DNA of 64,000 nucleotides from NCBI RefSeq assembly GCF_003985125.1, contig NZ_ML133566.1:62001-126000 (forward strand), read 5' to 3'. Below are positions 44,996 through 55,941 of this stretch, in pieces (positions within the stretch are counted from its first letter, which is position 1; the number at the start of each line of letters is the position of its first letter). This stretch comes from Rhizobium phaseoli. Its GTDB lineage: Bacteria; Pseudomonadota; Alphaproteobacteria; Rhizobiales; Rhizobiaceae. Made by a program: the position numbers and the translations under genes. The notes under the pieces were generated by a model, which worked only from the letters and a program-made list of their open reading frames with translations, was not told where the DNA came from and did no database searches.

Positions 44996-45802
44996 ATGAC
45001 TGGAATCATGCAGGGTAAGCGCGGCCTCGTCATGGGCGTCGCCAACAACCACTCGATCGCCTGGGGAATTTCGAAGGCTCTCGCCGGACAGGGCGCGGAC
45101 CTCGCCTTCACCTATCAGGGCGATGCGCTAGGCAAGCGCGTCAAGCCGCTTGCCTCAGAAGTCGGCTCGGATTTCGTGCTGCCCTGCGACGTCGAGGACA
45201 TCGCCTCGGTCGATAGTCTGGTCGATGCCATCGAACAGCGCTGGGGCAAGCTCGATTTCATCGTCCATGCCATCGGTTTTTCCGACAAGAACGAGCTGAA
45301 GGGTCTCTACGCCGATACCACGCGCGAGAATTTCAGCCGCACCATGGTCATTTCCTGTTTCTCCTTCACCGAGATCGCCAAGCGCTGCGCGCCCTTGATG
45401 GACGACGGCGGCGCGATGCTGACCTTGACCTACAATGGCTCGACGCGCGTCATCCCCAACTACAACGTCATGGGCGTCGCCAAAGCCGCGCTTGAGGCTT
45501 CGGTGCGCTATCTCGCCGCCGATTACGGCCCGCGCGGCATCCGCGTCAACGCCATATCGGCCGGGCCGATCCGCACGCTTGCCGGCGCCGGCATCTCCGA
45601 TGCGCGCGCGATCCTTTCCTGGAACCAGCGGAATGCACCGCTGCGCAAGACCGTGACCATCGATCAGGTCGGCAATTCGGCGCTTTATCTGCTTTCGGAC
45701 CTTTCCGCAGGCGTCACCGGCGAAATCCACTTCGTCGACGCCGGCTTCAACGTTACCTCGATGCCGACGCTGGACACGCTGCGCCGGGCAGACGTCGAGT
45801 AG
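44996..45802 (+). CDS. fabI: Enoyl-ACP reductase FabI (NADH)
   Basis: The 268-residue short-chain dehydrogenase-type reductase has the FabI nucleotide motif GVANNHSIAWGI and the catalytic Tyr and Lys in NYNVMGVAKAALE (Tyr-x6-Lys), plus the preceding TYNGS. It reduces trans-2-enoyl-ACP to acyl-ACP and is the target of triclosan and isoniazid-type inhibitors in other bacteria. ATG 44996 is four bases after the fabB stop. Confidence 0.96.
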   Translation: MTGIMQGKRGLVMGVANNHSIAWGISKALAGQGADLAFTYQGDALGKRVKPLASEVGSDFVLPCDVEDIASVDSLVDAIEQRWGKLDFIVHAIGFSDKNELKGLYADTTRENFSRTMVISCFSFTEIAKRCAPLMDDGGAMLTLTYNGSTRVIPNYNVMGVAKAALEASVRYLAADYGPRGIRVNAISAGPIRTLAGAGISDARAILSWNQRNAPLRKTVTIDQVGNSALYLLSDLSAGVTGEIHFVDAGFNVTSMPTLDTLRRADVE

Positions 45803-45822
45803 ACGCGCGCTTATCGAAATTC

Positions 45823-45857
45823 AAAGGCCGTGCGCAGAGTCTGCGCACGGCCTTTTT
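45823..45857 (+). terminator. Intrinsic terminator after fabI
   Basis: A perfect GC-rich hairpin, AAAGGCCGTGCGCAG / CTGCGCACGGCCTTT around a short loop, is followed by a T run. It ends the fabABI operon and separates it from the convergent rsmC gene. Confidence 0.93.
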
Positions 45858-45896
45858 GTTTCATGATCGCGAGATCGCTTCGAAGCCCGTTGGGCC

Positions 45897-46913
45897 TTAT
45901 TTCTTCGCCCACAGAACCTTGAAACGAGCATTGCGGCAGGTTTCACCGCTTTCCCTGAATTCTGCGGCAAGAACCGGTTCGTAGGGCAGGCCGCGATTGG
46001 CGACCAGCATCAGTCTGCCGCCGCCGCGAAGCGCGGTTGCGGCGGTTTTGATCATCGCCTGGCCGAGCGACGGCTCGGCCGCATGTCCCTCATGGAAGGG
46101 CGGGTTCATGATGACGAGATCGTATTTGTCCTTGACCGGCTCGCCCGCCAGATCGTGCCAGAAGAAGCGCGCAGGCGCGTTCGGGCAGTTCTCCGCCATA
46201 TTGCCCCGCGCAGCCTCCAGAGCTGCGTGATTGGCTTCGTAGAGGTCAAGGCGCCCCAGTCCGCGCGATCTCTTCGCCATCTCGACGGAGAGATAACCCC
46301 ATCCCGCGCCGAAATCGGCAACATCGCCGGTAAAATCCTGCGGCAGGCGCGAGGCGAGCAGCTCCGATCCGGCATCGACCCGGTCGTGCGAGAACATGCC
46401 TGCTGTCGCATGAAAGCGGTCGTCGACCCGCACCGGCGCCTTTGACAGCTTGGTGACGATCTCGCCGGCATCGGCCGGCCGGCCGAACCAAAAGGCGACG
46501 CCGTGATATTTCGGCATGTGGTCGATGGCGAGGCCGAATCCTTCCAGGCGCTTGCGCAGCGGCTGGATGCCGTCTTCCTTTGCCCCGGCAACGACGATCA
46601 GCCCGCCCGCCCGCGTGCGGGCGATCGCAGCGGCGAGATTGGCCTCGTTCTCGCCCTTGTGCTTGGTGCAGAGCACGAGTGCTGCGTCATAATCCTCGCC
46701 GTCGACCTCCGGCTTGGCATCGATCCGCTGCGCCAGCAGCTGCCGGTAGAGCGGCCGGAAGCCCTGGACGGCGCTGAGCGAGGCGGCAAAGCCTTCAGGC
46801 AGCTGAAAGCCTGCCTCGGCGCCGAGGAAGAGCACGCGCTCGCCCTCGCCGGGCGCCTCGACTGTGCCGCTGGCAAAGGGATGGAACAGGGTCTTCAGCG
46901 TCTCACGGCTCAT
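45897..46913 (-). CDS. rsmC: 16S rRNA guanine-N2-methyltransferase, RsmC type
   Basis: The 338-residue protein has two methyltransferase-like halves. The N-terminal half lacks cofactor motifs. The C-terminal half has VADFGAGWGYLSVEMAKRS (SAM motif I) and the catalytic NPPFHEG. This matches RsmC/RlmG enzymes; RsmC makes m2G1207 of 16S rRNA. The assignment to RsmC rather than RlmG is by length and overall order. It is monocistronic, convergent with fabI. Confidence 0.85.
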   Translation of the reverse strand: MSRETLKTLFHPFASGTVEAPGEGERVLFLGAEAGFQLPEGFAASLSAVQGFRPLYRQLLAQRIDAKPEVDGEDYDAALVLCTKHKGENEANLAAAIARTRAGGLIVVAGAKEDGIQPLRKRLEGFGLAIDHMPKYHGVAFWFGRPADAGEIVTKLSKAPVRVDDRFHATAGMFSHDRVDAGSELLASRLPQDFTGDVADFGAGWGYLSVEMAKRSRGLGRLDLYEANHAALEAARGNMAENCPNAPARFFWHDLAGEPVKDKYDLVIMNPPFHEGHAAEPSLGQAMIKTAATALRGGGRLMLVANRGLPYEPVLAAEFRESGETCRNARFKVLWAKK

Positions 46914-46990
46914 GGGTCTCGTCTCGTTAAGGCATATCGCGCAAAACTGTGCAGTGGCCTTGCGACCACGACATGCGCAAAACCGGGATA

Positions 46991-47020
46991 CAAAAAGGGC
47001 GCGGAAGATTCCCGCGCCCG
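46991..47020 (-). terminator. Intrinsic terminator after pnp
   Basis: Read leftward, GGGCGCGG pairs with CCGCGCCC around a 7-base loop and is followed by TTTTTG. It lies 24 bases after the pnp stop. Confidence 0.9.
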
Positions 47021-47043
47021 GAATTCAATCTGGGAGACGCGGC

Positions 47044-49182
47044 TTATTCGGCCGCTTCTTCCTTCTTCTTCTCGTTCGCGATCTCCTGGCCGGTGGCCTG
47101 GTCGACGACCTTCATCGACAGGCGAACCTTGCCGCGTTCGTCGAAGCCGAGCAGCTTGACCCAGACCTTGTCGCCTTCCTTGACGACGTCCTGCGTCTTG
47201 GCAACGCGCTCGGAAGCGAGCTGCGAGATATGGACGAGGCCGTCGCGGGCGCCGAAGAAGTTGACGAAGGCGCCGAAGTCGGCGGTCTTGACAACCGTGC
47301 CTTCGTAGATCTGGCCGATTTCAGGCTCGGCAACGATCGAGTGGATCCACTTGCGGGCCGCTTCGATTTCCTTGCCGGAAGAGGAGGCGATCTTGACGGT
47401 GCCGTCGTCCTCGATGTTGATCTTCGCACCGGTCTTTTCGACGATTTCGCGGATGACCTTGCCGCCGGAGCCGATGACTTCGCGGATCTTGTCGACCGGA
47501 ATGTTCATGACTTCGATGCGCGGAGCGAATTCGCCGAGCTGGCCGCGGCTTTCGGTGATCGCCTTGGCCATTTCACCGAGAATGTGGGTGCGGCCGCCCT
47601 GGGCCTGGCTGAGCGCGACCTTCATGATCTCTTCGGTGATGCCGGCGATCTTGATGTCCATCTGCAGCGAGGTGATGCCGTCGGCCGTACCTGCAACCTT
47701 GAAGTCCATGTCGCCGAGGTGGTCTTCGTCACCGAGGATGTCGGAGAGAACGGCAAAGCGGTCGCCTTCGAGGATCAGACCCATGGCGATACCGGCAACT
47801 GGCTTGGCGAGCGGAACGCCGGCGTCCATCAGGGCGAGCGAAGTGCCGCAGACGGTCGCCATCGAGGACGAGCCGTTCGACTCGGTGATCTCGGAGACGA
47901 CACGCAGCGTGTAGGGGAACTGCTCGGCCGACGGCAGCATCGGACGGATGGCGCGCCATGCGAGCTTGCCGTGGCCGATTTCGCGGCGGCCCGGGGAGCC
48001 CATGCGGCCGGTCTCGCCGACGGAGTAGGGCGGGAAGTTGTAATGGAGCAGGAAGCGCTCCTTGTACATGCCCGTCAGGCTGTCGACATATTGTTCGTCT
48101 TCGCCGGTGCCGAGCGTGGCAACGACGATCGCCTGGGTTTCGCCGCGGGTGAACAGCGCCGAACCATGGGTGCGCGGCAGAAGCCCGACTTCCGAAACGA
48201 TCGGACGAACGGTTTCGAGGTCGCGGCCGTCGATACGGCTCTTGGTGTCGAGAATGTTCCAGCGGACGATCTTGGCCTGCAGGTGCTTGAAGATCGCGCC
48301 GACTTCTTCGGCCGTGTACTTGGCTTCGCCTTCCTCGGGGAGGAAATGCGCCTTCACCTTCGCCTTGACGGCGTCGACGGCGGCGTAGCGGTCGGCCTTC
48401 TGGGTGATCTTGTAGGCTTCACGCAGTTCGGCTTCGGCAAGGCCGAGCATTTCGCTTTCGAGCGCGGAATAGTCCTCCGGCTGGAAGTCGCGCGGCTCCT
48501 TGGCGGCAACTTCGGCGAGCTTGATGATCGCGTCGAGAACCGGTTGGAAACCCTTGTGGCCGAACATGACGGCGCCGAGCATGACGTCCTCGGGCAGTTC
48601 CTTGGCCTCGGATTCGACCATCAGCACGGCGTCGTAGGTGCCGGCAACGACGAGATCGAGGCTCGACTCGTCCATCTCGTCGAGATGCGGGTTGAGAACA
48701 TATTCGCCGTTGATGTAGCCGACGCGCGCACCGCCGACCGGGCCCATGAACGGGACGCCGGAGAGCGTCAGCGCTGCCGAGGTCGCGACCATCGACAGGA
48801 TGTCGGGGTTGTTTTCAAGGTCGTGCTGGATGACGGTAACGACGACCTGCGTGTCGTTCTTGTAGCCTTCCGGGAAGAGCGGGCGGATCGGACGGTCGAT
48901 CAGGCGGGAAACGAGGGTTTCGTTTTCGCTCGGGCGTCCTTCGCGCTTGAAATAGCCGCCGGGGATCTTGCCGGCTGCATAGGTCTTTTCCTGGTAGTTG
49001 ACGGTCAGCGGAAAGAAGTCCTGGCCGGGCTTCGGCGCCTTGGCCGAAACGACGGTGGCGAGAACAACGGTTTCGCCGTAAGTGGCGAGAACCGCGCCGT
49101 CGGCCTGACGGGCGATCTTGCCGGTTTCAAGCTTCAGCGGGCGGCCGGCCCACTCGATTTCCACGGTGTGTGTATCAAACAT
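47044..49182 (-). CDS. pnp: Polynucleotide phosphorylase
   Basis: The 712-residue protein has two RNase PH domains (about 10-140 and 315-540), a helical linker, a KH domain ([17 protein letters not shown], about 565-580) and an S1 domain (about 620-690) ending in a Lys/Glu tail. It degrades RNA from the 3' end using phosphate, as part of the degradosome. ATG 49182 gives the usual start [14 protein letters not shown], with AAGGAC upstream; the longer frame to 49254 is unlikely. It lies after rpsO, as in many proteobacteria. Confidence 0.97.
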   Translation of the reverse strand: MFDTHTVEIEWAGRPLKLETGKIARQADGAVLATYGETVVLATVVSAKAPKPGQDFFPLTVNYQEKTYAAGKIPGGYFKREGRPSENETLVSRLIDRPIRPLFPEGYKNDTQVVVTVIQHDLENNPDILSMVATSAALTLSGVPFMGPVGGARVGYINGEYVLNPHLDEMDESSLDLVVAGTYDAVLMVESEAKELPEDVMLGAVMFGHKGFQPVLDAIIKLAEVAAKEPRDFQPEDYSALESEMLGLAEAELREAYKITQKADRYAAVDAVKAKVKAHFLPEEGEAKYTAEEVGAIFKHLQAKIVRWNILDTKSRIDGRDLETVRPIVSEVGLLPRTHGSALFTRGETQAIVVATLGTGEDEQYVDSLTGMYKERFLLHYNFPPYSVGETGRMGSPGRREIGHGKLAWRAIRPMLPSAEQFPYTLRVVSEITESNGSSSMATVCGTSLALMDAGVPLAKPVAGIAMGLILEGDRFAVLSDILGDEDHLGDMDFKVAGTADGITSLQMDIKIAGITEEIMKVALSQAQGGRTHILGEMAKAITESRGQLGEFAPRIEVMNIPVDKIREVIGSGGKVIREIVEKTGAKINIEDDGTVKIASSSGKEIEAARKWIHSIVAEPEIGQIYEGTVVKTADFGAFVNFFGARDGLVHISQLASERVAKTQDVVKEGDKVWVKLLGFDERGKVRLSMKVVDQATGQEIANEKKKEEAAE

Positions 49183-49531
49183 ATCTTGTCCTTCAACGCG
49201 GGAGCACGCGCCATCGCCGATATCAGGGCGCAGCGCGCAGTCGACCGCAATCAATGCGACGTATCACGGGCAAGACAACGAGAGGCTTTTCGTCTCAGCT
49301 TCCACGGGAACCCTTGCTCCCGGGAAAACCGGGCCAAAGCTTCGGGAAGCTCTGGCCGAAAGCATCCGGCAATCCTGCCCCATGACAGGTCAGCGGTTGG
49401 TTTGGCAGAACCGGCCCATCCGGGTCTGCCGGTCGTTCCACCGCTTGAGATAGGGCGCGGCGGGAACATTTCATCGGAACATCGTCCCGAAACAGATCCG
49501 GCGGACGCTCGAAAGCGCCCGCCGGACAATC
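49183..49531. other. rpsO-pnp intergenic region with hairpins
   Basis: This 349-base gap has no gene. Nearest rpsO, a near-perfect 12-bp stem (TCCGGCGGGCGC / GCGTCCGCCGGA, 49526-49497) follows the rpsO stop. Smaller stems occur near 49312-49345 (CCCGGG and AAGCTTC repeats). In E. coli an RNase III hairpin and PNPase autoregulation map to the same place. No T run follows the large stem, so processing rather than termination is plausible. Confidence 0.6.
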
Positions 49532-49801
49532 TTAGCGGCGGATACCCAGGCTGTTGATCAGCTTGGAATAGCGGCCTTCATCCTTCTTCTTGAGATAATC
49601 AAGAAGCGAGCGGCGGCTCGAAACCATCGTCAGCAGGCCACGGCGGGAATGGTTATCCTTCTTGTGGTCCTTGAAGTGTTCGGTCAGGTTGTTGATGCGC
49701 TCGGTCAGGATCGCGACCTGGACTTCCGGCGAACCGGTATCGCCTTCGGCGGTTGCGTATTCCTTGATCAGCGCAGCCTTGCGCTCAGCAGTGATCGACA
49801 T
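49532..49801 (-). CDS. rpsO: 30S ribosomal protein S15
   Basis: The 89-residue protein is full-length S15: [42 protein letters not shown] and the C-terminal [21 protein letters not shown]. It binds the central domain of 16S rRNA early in assembly. AAAGGA precedes ATG 49801; the longer frame to 49876 is rejected. The truB gene is separated from it by a hydrolase gene. Confidence 0.97.
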   Translation of the reverse strand: MSITAERKAALIKEYATAEGDTGSPEVQVAILTERINNLTEHFKDHKKDNHSRRGLLTMVSSRRSLLDYLKKKDEGRYSKLINSLGIRR

Positions 49802-49951
49802 CGGATGGTCCTTTCTATGAGAGGAGAAGAAGTCGCCAAAAGCCGGGATGCCGTCCAGCTTTGGCCGCGAATGCAATCGAGCGTACCCGATGCTGGCGCT
49901 GCCTATAAACCAAATAAGCAGCGATGGAAAGAGGGAGCGCCGCAGCAGCTT

Positions 49952-50803
49952 TCAGCGGCCCGTCATGGCGTTCCGGATCATCGCATTATAGCCCGCAGGA
50001 TCCTGCAGCATGGCGAAATGGCTGGCGTCTTTCAGGATGACGAGCTTTGCGCCCGGAATTTCTTTCGCCATCATCTCAGTATGATCGAGCTTTACGGCCT
50101 CATCATGATCACCGATGGCAAGCGTGACCGGCAGCGTGATCTTGCCAAGCTCCGTCGCCGTCCAGTTCGGCTGCGTCGCCCACATCCGCGAAATCTGCGT
50201 AACGAAGGCATCGTATTCGTTCGGTGTCGGCGACAGCCTCCGGTATTGTTCGCCGGCGACGGTGATGTAGTCGTTGAAGGTCTTGTTGCTCAAGACGTCG
50301 GGCTTGACGCCGTCCGTGGTGACATTGGCCGCCTGGGCAATGACCCGCGTCAGCTTTTCCGGATATCTCATCGCCATGTCGATGCCGATGATGCCGCCGT
50401 CCGACCATCCGACGAGCGTCACCTTGTCGATCTTCAGGTAGTCGAGAAGGGCTACATAGTCCGATGTCATCAGATCGTAGCCGAAAGGCTGCGGGCTGCG
50501 CGTCGAGCGGCCGTGACCGCGGCTGTCGGCGACGATGACCAGATGATCCCTGGCGAATTCGGCGATCTGGCGACCCCAGACGTCGGTATTGCCAAGGCCG
50601 CCATGGATGAAGAGGATCGGATCGCCTTCACCATATTCGGCATAATACATCTTGATGTCGTTCACATCCGCCATGCCGCTTGTCTTCGGCACCGGCATGG
50701 CAGGAAAGGCCGGAAGCTCGGCCCAGCGCTCGGCGGATTGAGCGCCGGCGGCGGTCAGGAACAGCGAAAAGAACGTCAGCATTCCAATTGCGATTGCGCG
50801 CAT
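49952..50803 (-). CDS. Secreted alpha/beta hydrolase
   Basis: The 283-residue protein has a signal peptide (cleavage after AQS) and an alpha/beta hydrolase fold: oxyanion loop IHGGLGN, elbow GWSDGG with nucleophile Ser, acid Asp in AIGDHDE and His in DASHFAMLQDP. It is similar to esterase/chloroperoxidase-like proteins; substrate is unknown. It lies between truB and rpsO, an uncommon insertion in this conserved operon, with its own spacers on both sides. Confidence 0.85.
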   Translation of the reverse strand: MRAIAIGMLTFFSLFLTAAGAQSAERWAELPAFPAMPVPKTSGMADVNDIKMYYAEYGEGDPILFIHGGLGNTDVWGRQIAEFARDHLVIVADSRGHGRSTRSPQPFGYDLMTSDYVALLDYLKIDKVTLVGWSDGGIIGIDMAMRYPEKLTRVIAQAANVTTDGVKPDVLSNKTFNDYITVAGEQYRRLSPTPNEYDAFVTQISRMWATQPNWTATELGKITLPVTLAIGDHDEAVKLDHTEMMAKEIPGAKLVILKDASHFAMLQDPAGYNAMIRNAMTGR

Positions 50804-50881
50804 AATTTTCCCCTCGGGCCGTTATGACCCGAAAGGAAGATATCGCATCGCCACCACATGACAATCGTCAGCTGTACAGAC

Positions 50882-51814
50882 TTAGGCGAAAACCCGCTTT
50901 GGGCGAAACTCGCCCTGGCCGATCTCGCCGATCGCGATCAGCCGGCCGCGGGCCGTCGCATAGGCTTCGCTTTCGGCAATCGGCGCATCGCGGCCGCGCA
51001 CCAGGATCGGATTGCCCATCTTCAACCGATGCGCCTGGTCGTCGTTGATAACGAGGTGAGGCAGCGCGGAAAGCGCCTCGCAGGTGTCGATCAGCAATGC
51101 GTCGAGGGCGGCGAGCCGCTCGTCCATGTCTTCGATCGCTTCGAGCGCCACCAGGTTGGCAAGCGGCACCATGGCTTCTTCCGCGAAAGGCGCGACGAAG
51201 GTGCGCCTGAGCCCGGATATATGGCCGTAGCAGCCGAGTTCGCGGCCGAAATCGCGGGCAAGCGCCCGGACATAAGTGCCCTTGCCGCATTCCACTTCGA
51301 AATGCGCGGTATTCGTATCCGGGCAGGCAAGCAGCGTCAGCCGGAAAATCTCGACTTCGCGTGAGGGAATCTCGACGGCTTCGCCGTCGCGCGCCAGATC
51401 GTAGGCGCGTTCGCCTGCGATCTTGATGGCGGAAAACTGTGGCGGCACCTGGCTGATCGTGCCGATATAGCGGGGCAGGATATCGCGGATCTGCTGCTCG
51501 GTGGGGCGCTTTTCCGAGCTCTGCGTCACATCGCCTTCGAGATCGTCGGTGGCGCGCTCCTCGCCCCAGCTGACAGTGAACTCATAGATCTTCCGGCCGT
51601 CCATCACATAGGGAACGGTCTTGGTCGCATCGCCGAGCGCGATCGGCAGCATGCCGGAGGCGAGCGGATCGAGCGTGCCGGCATGGCCGGCCTTCTGCGC
51701 CTTGTAGAGCCATTTGAGCTTGGAAACGGCTTCCGTCGAGCCGAAATCCACCGGCTTGTCGAGGATTAGCCAGCCGGAAATCGGCCGGCCTTTGGGTTTG
51801 CGTGGTTTGGACAT
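50882..51814 (-). CDS. truB: tRNA pseudouridine-55 synthase
   Basis: The 310-residue TruB has the catalytic aspartate in [18 protein letters not shown] (about residue 45), [14 protein letters not shown] [10 protein letters not shown], and the PUA-like C-terminal region. It makes the universal T-loop pseudouridine 55. It follows rbfA by 12 bases in the infB operon. Confidence 0.96.
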   Translation of the reverse strand: MSKPRKPKGRPISGWLILDKPVDFGSTEAVSKLKWLYKAQKAGHAGTLDPLASGMLPIALGDATKTVPYVMDGRKIYEFTVSWGEERATDDLEGDVTQSSEKRPTEQQIRDILPRYIGTISQVPPQFSAIKIAGERAYDLARDGEAVEIPSREVEIFRLTLLACPDTNTAHFEVECGKGTYVRALARDFGRELGCYGHISGLRRTFVAPFAEEAMVPLANLVALEAIEDMDERLAALDALLIDTCEALSALPHLVINDDQAHRLKMGNPILVRGRDAPIAESEAYATARGRLIAIGEIGQGEFRPKRVFA

Positions 51815-51826
51815 GCGTCTCTTCTG

Positions 51827-52231
51827 TTATTGGTCGTCGTTGTCGCCGTCGAGATCGCGGCTCACCTCGGGCGAACGCAAGAGCTCGTCGATCTTCTTGT
51901 AATTGTCGAAGCTGGTATCGTCGCGGAAACGCACTTCCGGCATGTATTTCATCTGCCGGAGCTGCGGCCCGAGCCGGCCGCGGATGAACTTCGCATGGCG
52001 GTTCAACGCCTCGATGACGATGCTGTGGTCGGAAACGCCGAGCGGCGTCACGTAAGCCGTGGCGATCTTCAGGTCCGGCGACATGCGCACTTCCGAAATT
52101 GAAATCACGGTCGCCTCGATGATGTCGTCGCGCACTTCGCCGCGCTGCAGCACCTGGGTGATCGCGGCGCGGACCTGTTCGCCAACGCGCAGCATGCGCT
52201 GCGAAGGCGCGGAGGATGTTGGTCTGGTCAT
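51827..52231 (-). CDS. rbfA: Ribosome-binding factor A
   Basis: The 134-residue KH-type protein has the RbfA pattern: [34 protein letters not shown] and [19 protein letters not shown]. It assists late 30S maturation and cold adaptation. ATG 52231 gives the normal N-terminus [12 protein letters not shown]; the upstream frame to 52306 is not typical. It ends in an acidic tail. Confidence 0.95.
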   Translation of the reverse strand: MTRPTSSAPSQRMLRVGEQVRAAITQVLQRGEVRDDIIEATVISISEVRMSPDLKIATAYVTPLGVSDHSIVIEALNRHAKFIRGRLGPQLRQMKYMPEVRFRDDTSFDNYKKIDELLRSPEVSRDLDGDNDDQ

Positions 52232-52325
52232 TGTTATCTCTATTTGCCGATGCGGCTGGGAATCGAACCCGTCAAAGGAGAGCGTCCATGACTCTTTTGG
52301 CTGCAAAGGTCAAGGCCGCCAGATA

Positions 52326-52361
52326 CCAGAAGCCATCCGCCGGCTGGCGGATGGCTTCTGG
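52326..52361. repeat. Perfect 16-bp hairpin between infB and rbfA
   Basis: CCAGAAGCCATCCGCC and its exact reverse complement GGCGGATGGCTTCTGG flank a 4-base loop. On the transcribed strand it lies after the infB stop and before rbfA. No T run follows, so it is more likely an RNA-processing or stability element than a terminator. Confidence 0.85.
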
Positions 52362-52392
52362 AAAAGCTGTTCTTGCGCAAGGCGCCTGATGC

Positions 52393-55146
52393 TTAGAGCG
52401 TGCGCGTGATGTGTTCGACGCGGAAGCACTCGATGACGTCGCCGACGCGCATGTCCTCGTAGTTTTCGAAGGCCATGCCGCACTCCTGGCCCATCGGCAC
52501 TTCGGAGACTTCGTCCTTGAAGCGCTTGAGGGTCTTGAGCTTGCCTTCGTGAACGACGACGTCGTTGCGGATGAGGCGGACGCCCGCTCCACGCTCGACC
52601 TTGCCTTCGACGACACGGCAGCCTGCGACCTTGCCGACCTTGGTGATGTTGAACACCTCCAGGATCTCGGCATTGCCGATGAAGGTTTCGCGCCGTTCCG
52701 GCGACAGCAGGCCCGACATCGCTGCCTTCACGTCATCCACGAGATCGTAGATGATGTTGTAGTAGCGGATCTCGATGCCCTGGCGTTCGGCGAACTGGCG
52801 TGCCTGCGCATTGGCGCGAACGTTGAAGCCGATGATGGCGGCGTTCGAAGCTTCGGCAAGCGAAATATCCGACTCGGTGATGCCGCCTGCGCCCGAATGG
52901 ACGATGCGGGCACGGACTTCGTCGGTGCCGAGCTTTTCCAGCGCGCCGGCAATCGCTTCGATCGAACCCTGCACGTCGCCCTTGATGACGAGCGGGAACT
53001 CCTTGATGCCCGTGCTCTGCATCTGCGTCATCATCTGTTCCAGCGAACCGCGCTGTCCCGACTGGCGGGCAGCTGCCTTGTCGCGGGCAAGACGCTGACG
53101 ATACTCGGAGATTTCGCGGGCGCGGCTTTCGCTTTCGACGACGGCGAACTTGTCGCCCGCCTGCGGCGTGCCGGAGAGACCGAGAACCTCGACCGGAGTC
53201 GCGGGACCGGCTTCCTTCACATGATCGCCCTTGTCGGTGACGAGGGCACGCACGCGGCCCCAGACGTCGCCGGCGACGATGATCTGGCCCGGCTTCAGCG
53301 TGCCGTTCTGAACGAGAACCGTGGCAACCGAGCCGCGACCGCGGTCAAGCTGGGCTTCGATGACGGTACCTTCCGCGGTCCGGTTCGGATTGGCCTTGAG
53401 ATCAAGGATTTCGGCCTGCAGCAGAACGGCTTCGAGCAGCTTGTCGAGGTTCTTGCCTGTCTTGGCCGACACTTCGACGTCAAGGGTTTCACCGCCCATG
53501 GATTCCACGAAGACTTCGTGCTGCAGAAGCTGGTTGCGCACCTTCTGCGGATCGGCCTCGTGCTTGTCGATCTTGTTGATCGCCACGATGATCGGGACAC
53601 CGGCCGCCTTGGCGTGATTGATCGATTCAATCGTCTGCGGCATCACACTGTCGTCGGCTGCCACGACCAGGATCGCAATGTCGGTCGCCTGCGCACCGCG
53701 GGCGCGCATCGCCGTGAAGGCGGCGTGGCCGGGGGTGTCGATGAAGGTGATCTTCTGGCCGTTCTGCTCAACCTGATAGGCGCCGATATGCTGCGTGATG
53801 CCACCGGCTTCGCCGGCGACCACGTTGGCATGGCGGATGGCGTCGAGCAGCGAGGTCTTGCCGTGGTCGACGTGGCCCATGATGGTGACGACAGGCGGAC
53901 GCGAAACGCGATCCCCTTCGACGTCGGCAATGTTGAAGATGCCGAGCTCGACGTCGGATTCGGAGACGCGCTTGACGGTATGGCCGAATTCGCCGGCGAT
54001 GAGTTCGGCGAGGTCGGCGTCGATGACGTCGCCCGGCTTCATCATCTGACCTTCCTTCATCAGGAACTTGATGACGTCGACGGCGCGTTCGGACATGCGC
54101 TGCGACAGTTCCTGAATGGTGATGGTCTCAGGCAGAACGACTTCGCGGGAGATCTTCTCGCGGGTTTCCTGCATCTGGCTGCGGCGGAACTTCTCCTGCC
54201 GGCGGCGCATCGCCGAAAGTGAACGGCTGCGGCCGGTGTCTTCACCATCGACGTCGGCCGTGGTGATCGTCAGCTTGCCGCGGCGGCGCTCGTCATCCGT
54301 TTTCGGACGCGTGGTAACCGGCTTTGCGGGTTCCGGGCGGACAACACGGCCACGAGCCGGACCGCCGCGTGCAGCGCCCCGATCATCATCGCCCTCGTCA
54401 TCACGACGGCCGCGGGCTCCTGCCGGTGCGCCAGCACCCGGCGCCGGACGAGCGGCAGCAGGTGCTCCGGCGCCATCGGGCCGGCGCGCAGCCGGTGCCG
54501 GCGATGCCGGCCGCGGAGCGGTAGGGCGCGCTTCGGCCACAACAGGAGCCGGTGCTGCGGCAGCGGCGGGTTCGGCGGCAGCGGGCGCCTCGGCCTGACG
54601 GGCAGCCTCTTCGGCGGCCCTGCGAGCGGCCTCTTCGGCTTCGGCGGCCTTACGGATCGCCTCTTCGGCGGCCCGGCGCTTTTCTTCCTCGGCGCGGCGA
54701 ATCGCGTCCTGGGCGTCACGCGCCTGGGATTCGGCCAGCGCACGGCGGCGGGCATCCATCTCCTCAGGCGACAGATGGTTCAGCACGACAGGGCGCGGAC
54801 GGTCGTTCGAGCGCTGCGGCTGATAGGACTGCTGCGGACGCTGGTTGGCCTGGCTGCTGCCCGGCTGGTGGACCCGCGGTGCCGGAGTCGGCTGCGGCGG
54901 GCGCGCCTGAACGGGCGCCGGCGCCGGTTCCGCTGCACGGACCGGGGCTGCGGGGGCAGCGGGCGTGATCGGCTTTTCGTCTTCCGGGCGCATCGGACGC
55001 CGCTTGCGGGTCTCGACCACGACCGCCTTGGTGCGACCCCGACCCATATCCTGGCGAACGGTGCCCTGGCTCATCCCCGATGGTTTCAGGGTAAGCGTCT
55101 TCTTGCCCGTTACGCTGAGTGTCTTGTCGTCGTTACTATCGGTCAT
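52393..55146 (-). CDS. infB: Translation initiation factor IF-2
   Basis: The 917-residue protein has a long N-terminal region rich in Ala, Pro, Glu and Arg (about 1-330), an IF2 associated region, the GTPase domain ([28 protein letters not shown]), and domains II-IV to the end [12 protein letters not shown]. It places initiator tRNA on the 30S subunit. The N-terminus has [11 protein letters not shown] and a charged coiled coil of repeated EEARR-like segments, as in other alphaproteobacteria. AAGGAACGGG precedes the ATG. Confidence 0.97.
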   Translation of the reverse strand: MTDSNDDKTLSVTGKKTLTLKPSGMSQGTVRQDMGRGRTKAVVVETRKRRPMRPEDEKPITPAAPAAPVRAAEPAPAPVQARPPQPTPAPRVHQPGSSQANQRPQQSYQPQRSNDRPRPVVLNHLSPEEMDARRRALAESQARDAQDAIRRAEEEKRRAAEEAIRKAAEAEEAARRAAEEAARQAEAPAAAEPAAAAAPAPVVAEARPTAPRPASPAPAARRPDGAGAPAAARPAPGAGAPAGARGRRDDEGDDDRGAARGGPARGRVVRPEPAKPVTTRPKTDDERRRGKLTITTADVDGEDTGRSRSLSAMRRRQEKFRRSQMQETREKISREVVLPETITIQELSQRMSERAVDVIKFLMKEGQMMKPGDVIDADLAELIAGEFGHTVKRVSESDVELGIFNIADVEGDRVSRPPVVTIMGHVDHGKTSLLDAIRHANVVAGEAGGITQHIGAYQVEQNGQKITFIDTPGHAAFTAMRARGAQATDIAILVVAADDSVMPQTIESINHAKAAGVPIIVAINKIDKHEADPQKVRNQLLQHEVFVESMGGETLDVEVSAKTGKNLDKLLEAVLLQAEILDLKANPNRTAEGTVIEAQLDRGRGSVATVLVQNGTLKPGQIIVAGDVWGRVRALVTDKGDHVKEAGPATPVEVLGLSGTPQAGDKFAVVESESRAREISEYRQRLARDKAAARQSGQRGSLEQMMTQMQSTGIKEFPLVIKGDVQGSIEAIAGALEKLGTDEVRARIVHSGAGGITESDISLAEASNAAIIGFNVRANAQARQFAERQGIEIRYYNIIYDLVDDVKAAMSGLLSPERRETFIGNAEILEVFNITKVGKVAGCRVVEGKVERGAGVRLIRNDVVVHEGKLKTLKRFKDEVSEVPMGQECGMAFENYEDMRVGDVIECFRVEHITRTL

Positions 55147-55248
55147 TCGTTCCCGTTCCTTCGGACAGGGAGCGATGACGAGATCAGACCCTGTCGTTCA
55201 AATACTGTCGATCAATGAGAATGAGACCGGCCGATGCCGGTGACCGTC

Positions 55249-55941
55249 TCATTGTTTTTGCCGGCCAGCGTCGCCCGCTGCCCGGGACTGACCGCCAATA
55301 CGGTACTGTTCGAGCATCTTTGCGCGCTTCACTACACCCTCACCCGCCTGCCCTGCAAGCACTGCGGCATGGATAAAAGCATTCTGGCCCATCAGGCCTT
55401 CCATTTCGCTCTCCGAGAAGAAGCGGTAGGAAGGTATCTCCTCCTCGGTCTCCATTCCGAGGTGCCAGGCCTTGCGGGCCTGGTCGATTTTCCGCACCCC
55501 GTCGTCCGCCGCGTCAGTCGCGTGGAACACCGCAAGGGCTGCTCCGCTTCTGACCGCGGCGTCCACTTTCGAGGAGCCGCTGATGAACTGGCCGGCTTTG
55601 CGCGCCATGTTCATCATCTGCATCAATTGCGCCGCCAGCAGCCGGTCGACATTCGCGCCGAGATCGTCTGCTGCCTTCACGTCGCTTTTCAGCGCGCGGG
55701 CGAAGAGCTTCTTCGCTACCGCTCTGTCGACCAGCGACCGGTCGGCTTTCACCCAGCAACCGCGCCCCGGAAGCTCGCGCTTCAGGTCGGCGACGACGGT
55801 TCCGTCGGGAGCCGCGACGAAGCGGATCAGCTCATCCGGCGATCCGCTTTCACGCGTCACGATGCACATGCGTCCGTTCACGTCATAACCTGCAAGATTG
55901 TCGTCCTGAGGGAGAGCGTCCGGCTCATGCGCGGTCATCAT
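55249..55941 (-). CDS. YlxR/DUF448 RNA-binding protein with L7Ae-like C-terminal domain
   Basis: The 230-residue protein has the YlxR domain (about 20-95; RMCIVTRESGSPDELIRFV, GRGCWVKADRSLVDRA) and a C-terminal L7Ae/YbxF-like domain (about 105-205; MNMARKAGQFISGSSKVDAAV). This fusion is common in alphaproteobacteria. It sits between nusA and infB, and in other bacteria YlxR affects RNase P or transcription. Its ATG overlaps the nusA stop. Confidence 0.9.
   Translation of the reverse strand: MMTAHEPDALPQDDNLAGYDVNGRMCIVTRESGSPDELIRFVAAPDGTVVADLKRELPGRGCWVKADRSLVDRAVAKKLFARALKSDVKAADDLGANVDRLLAAQLMQMMNMARKAGQFISGSSKVDAAVRSGAALAVFHATDAADDGVRKIDQARKAWHLGMETEEEIPSYRFFSESEMEGLMGQNAFIHAAVLAGQAGEGVVKRAKMLEQYRIGGQSRAAGDAGRQKQ

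Noticed and set aside
46864..49557. 897-codon plus-strand frame opposite pnp
   Set aside because: It is a shadow of pnp; sequence is low in complexity and shows no protein family.
52240..52280. tRNA-like sequence (GGGTTCGATTCCC on the minus strand) upstream of rbfA
   Set aside because: Only a T-loop-like motif is present. The T stem has mismatches, there is no CCA at the right distance and no anticodon arm.
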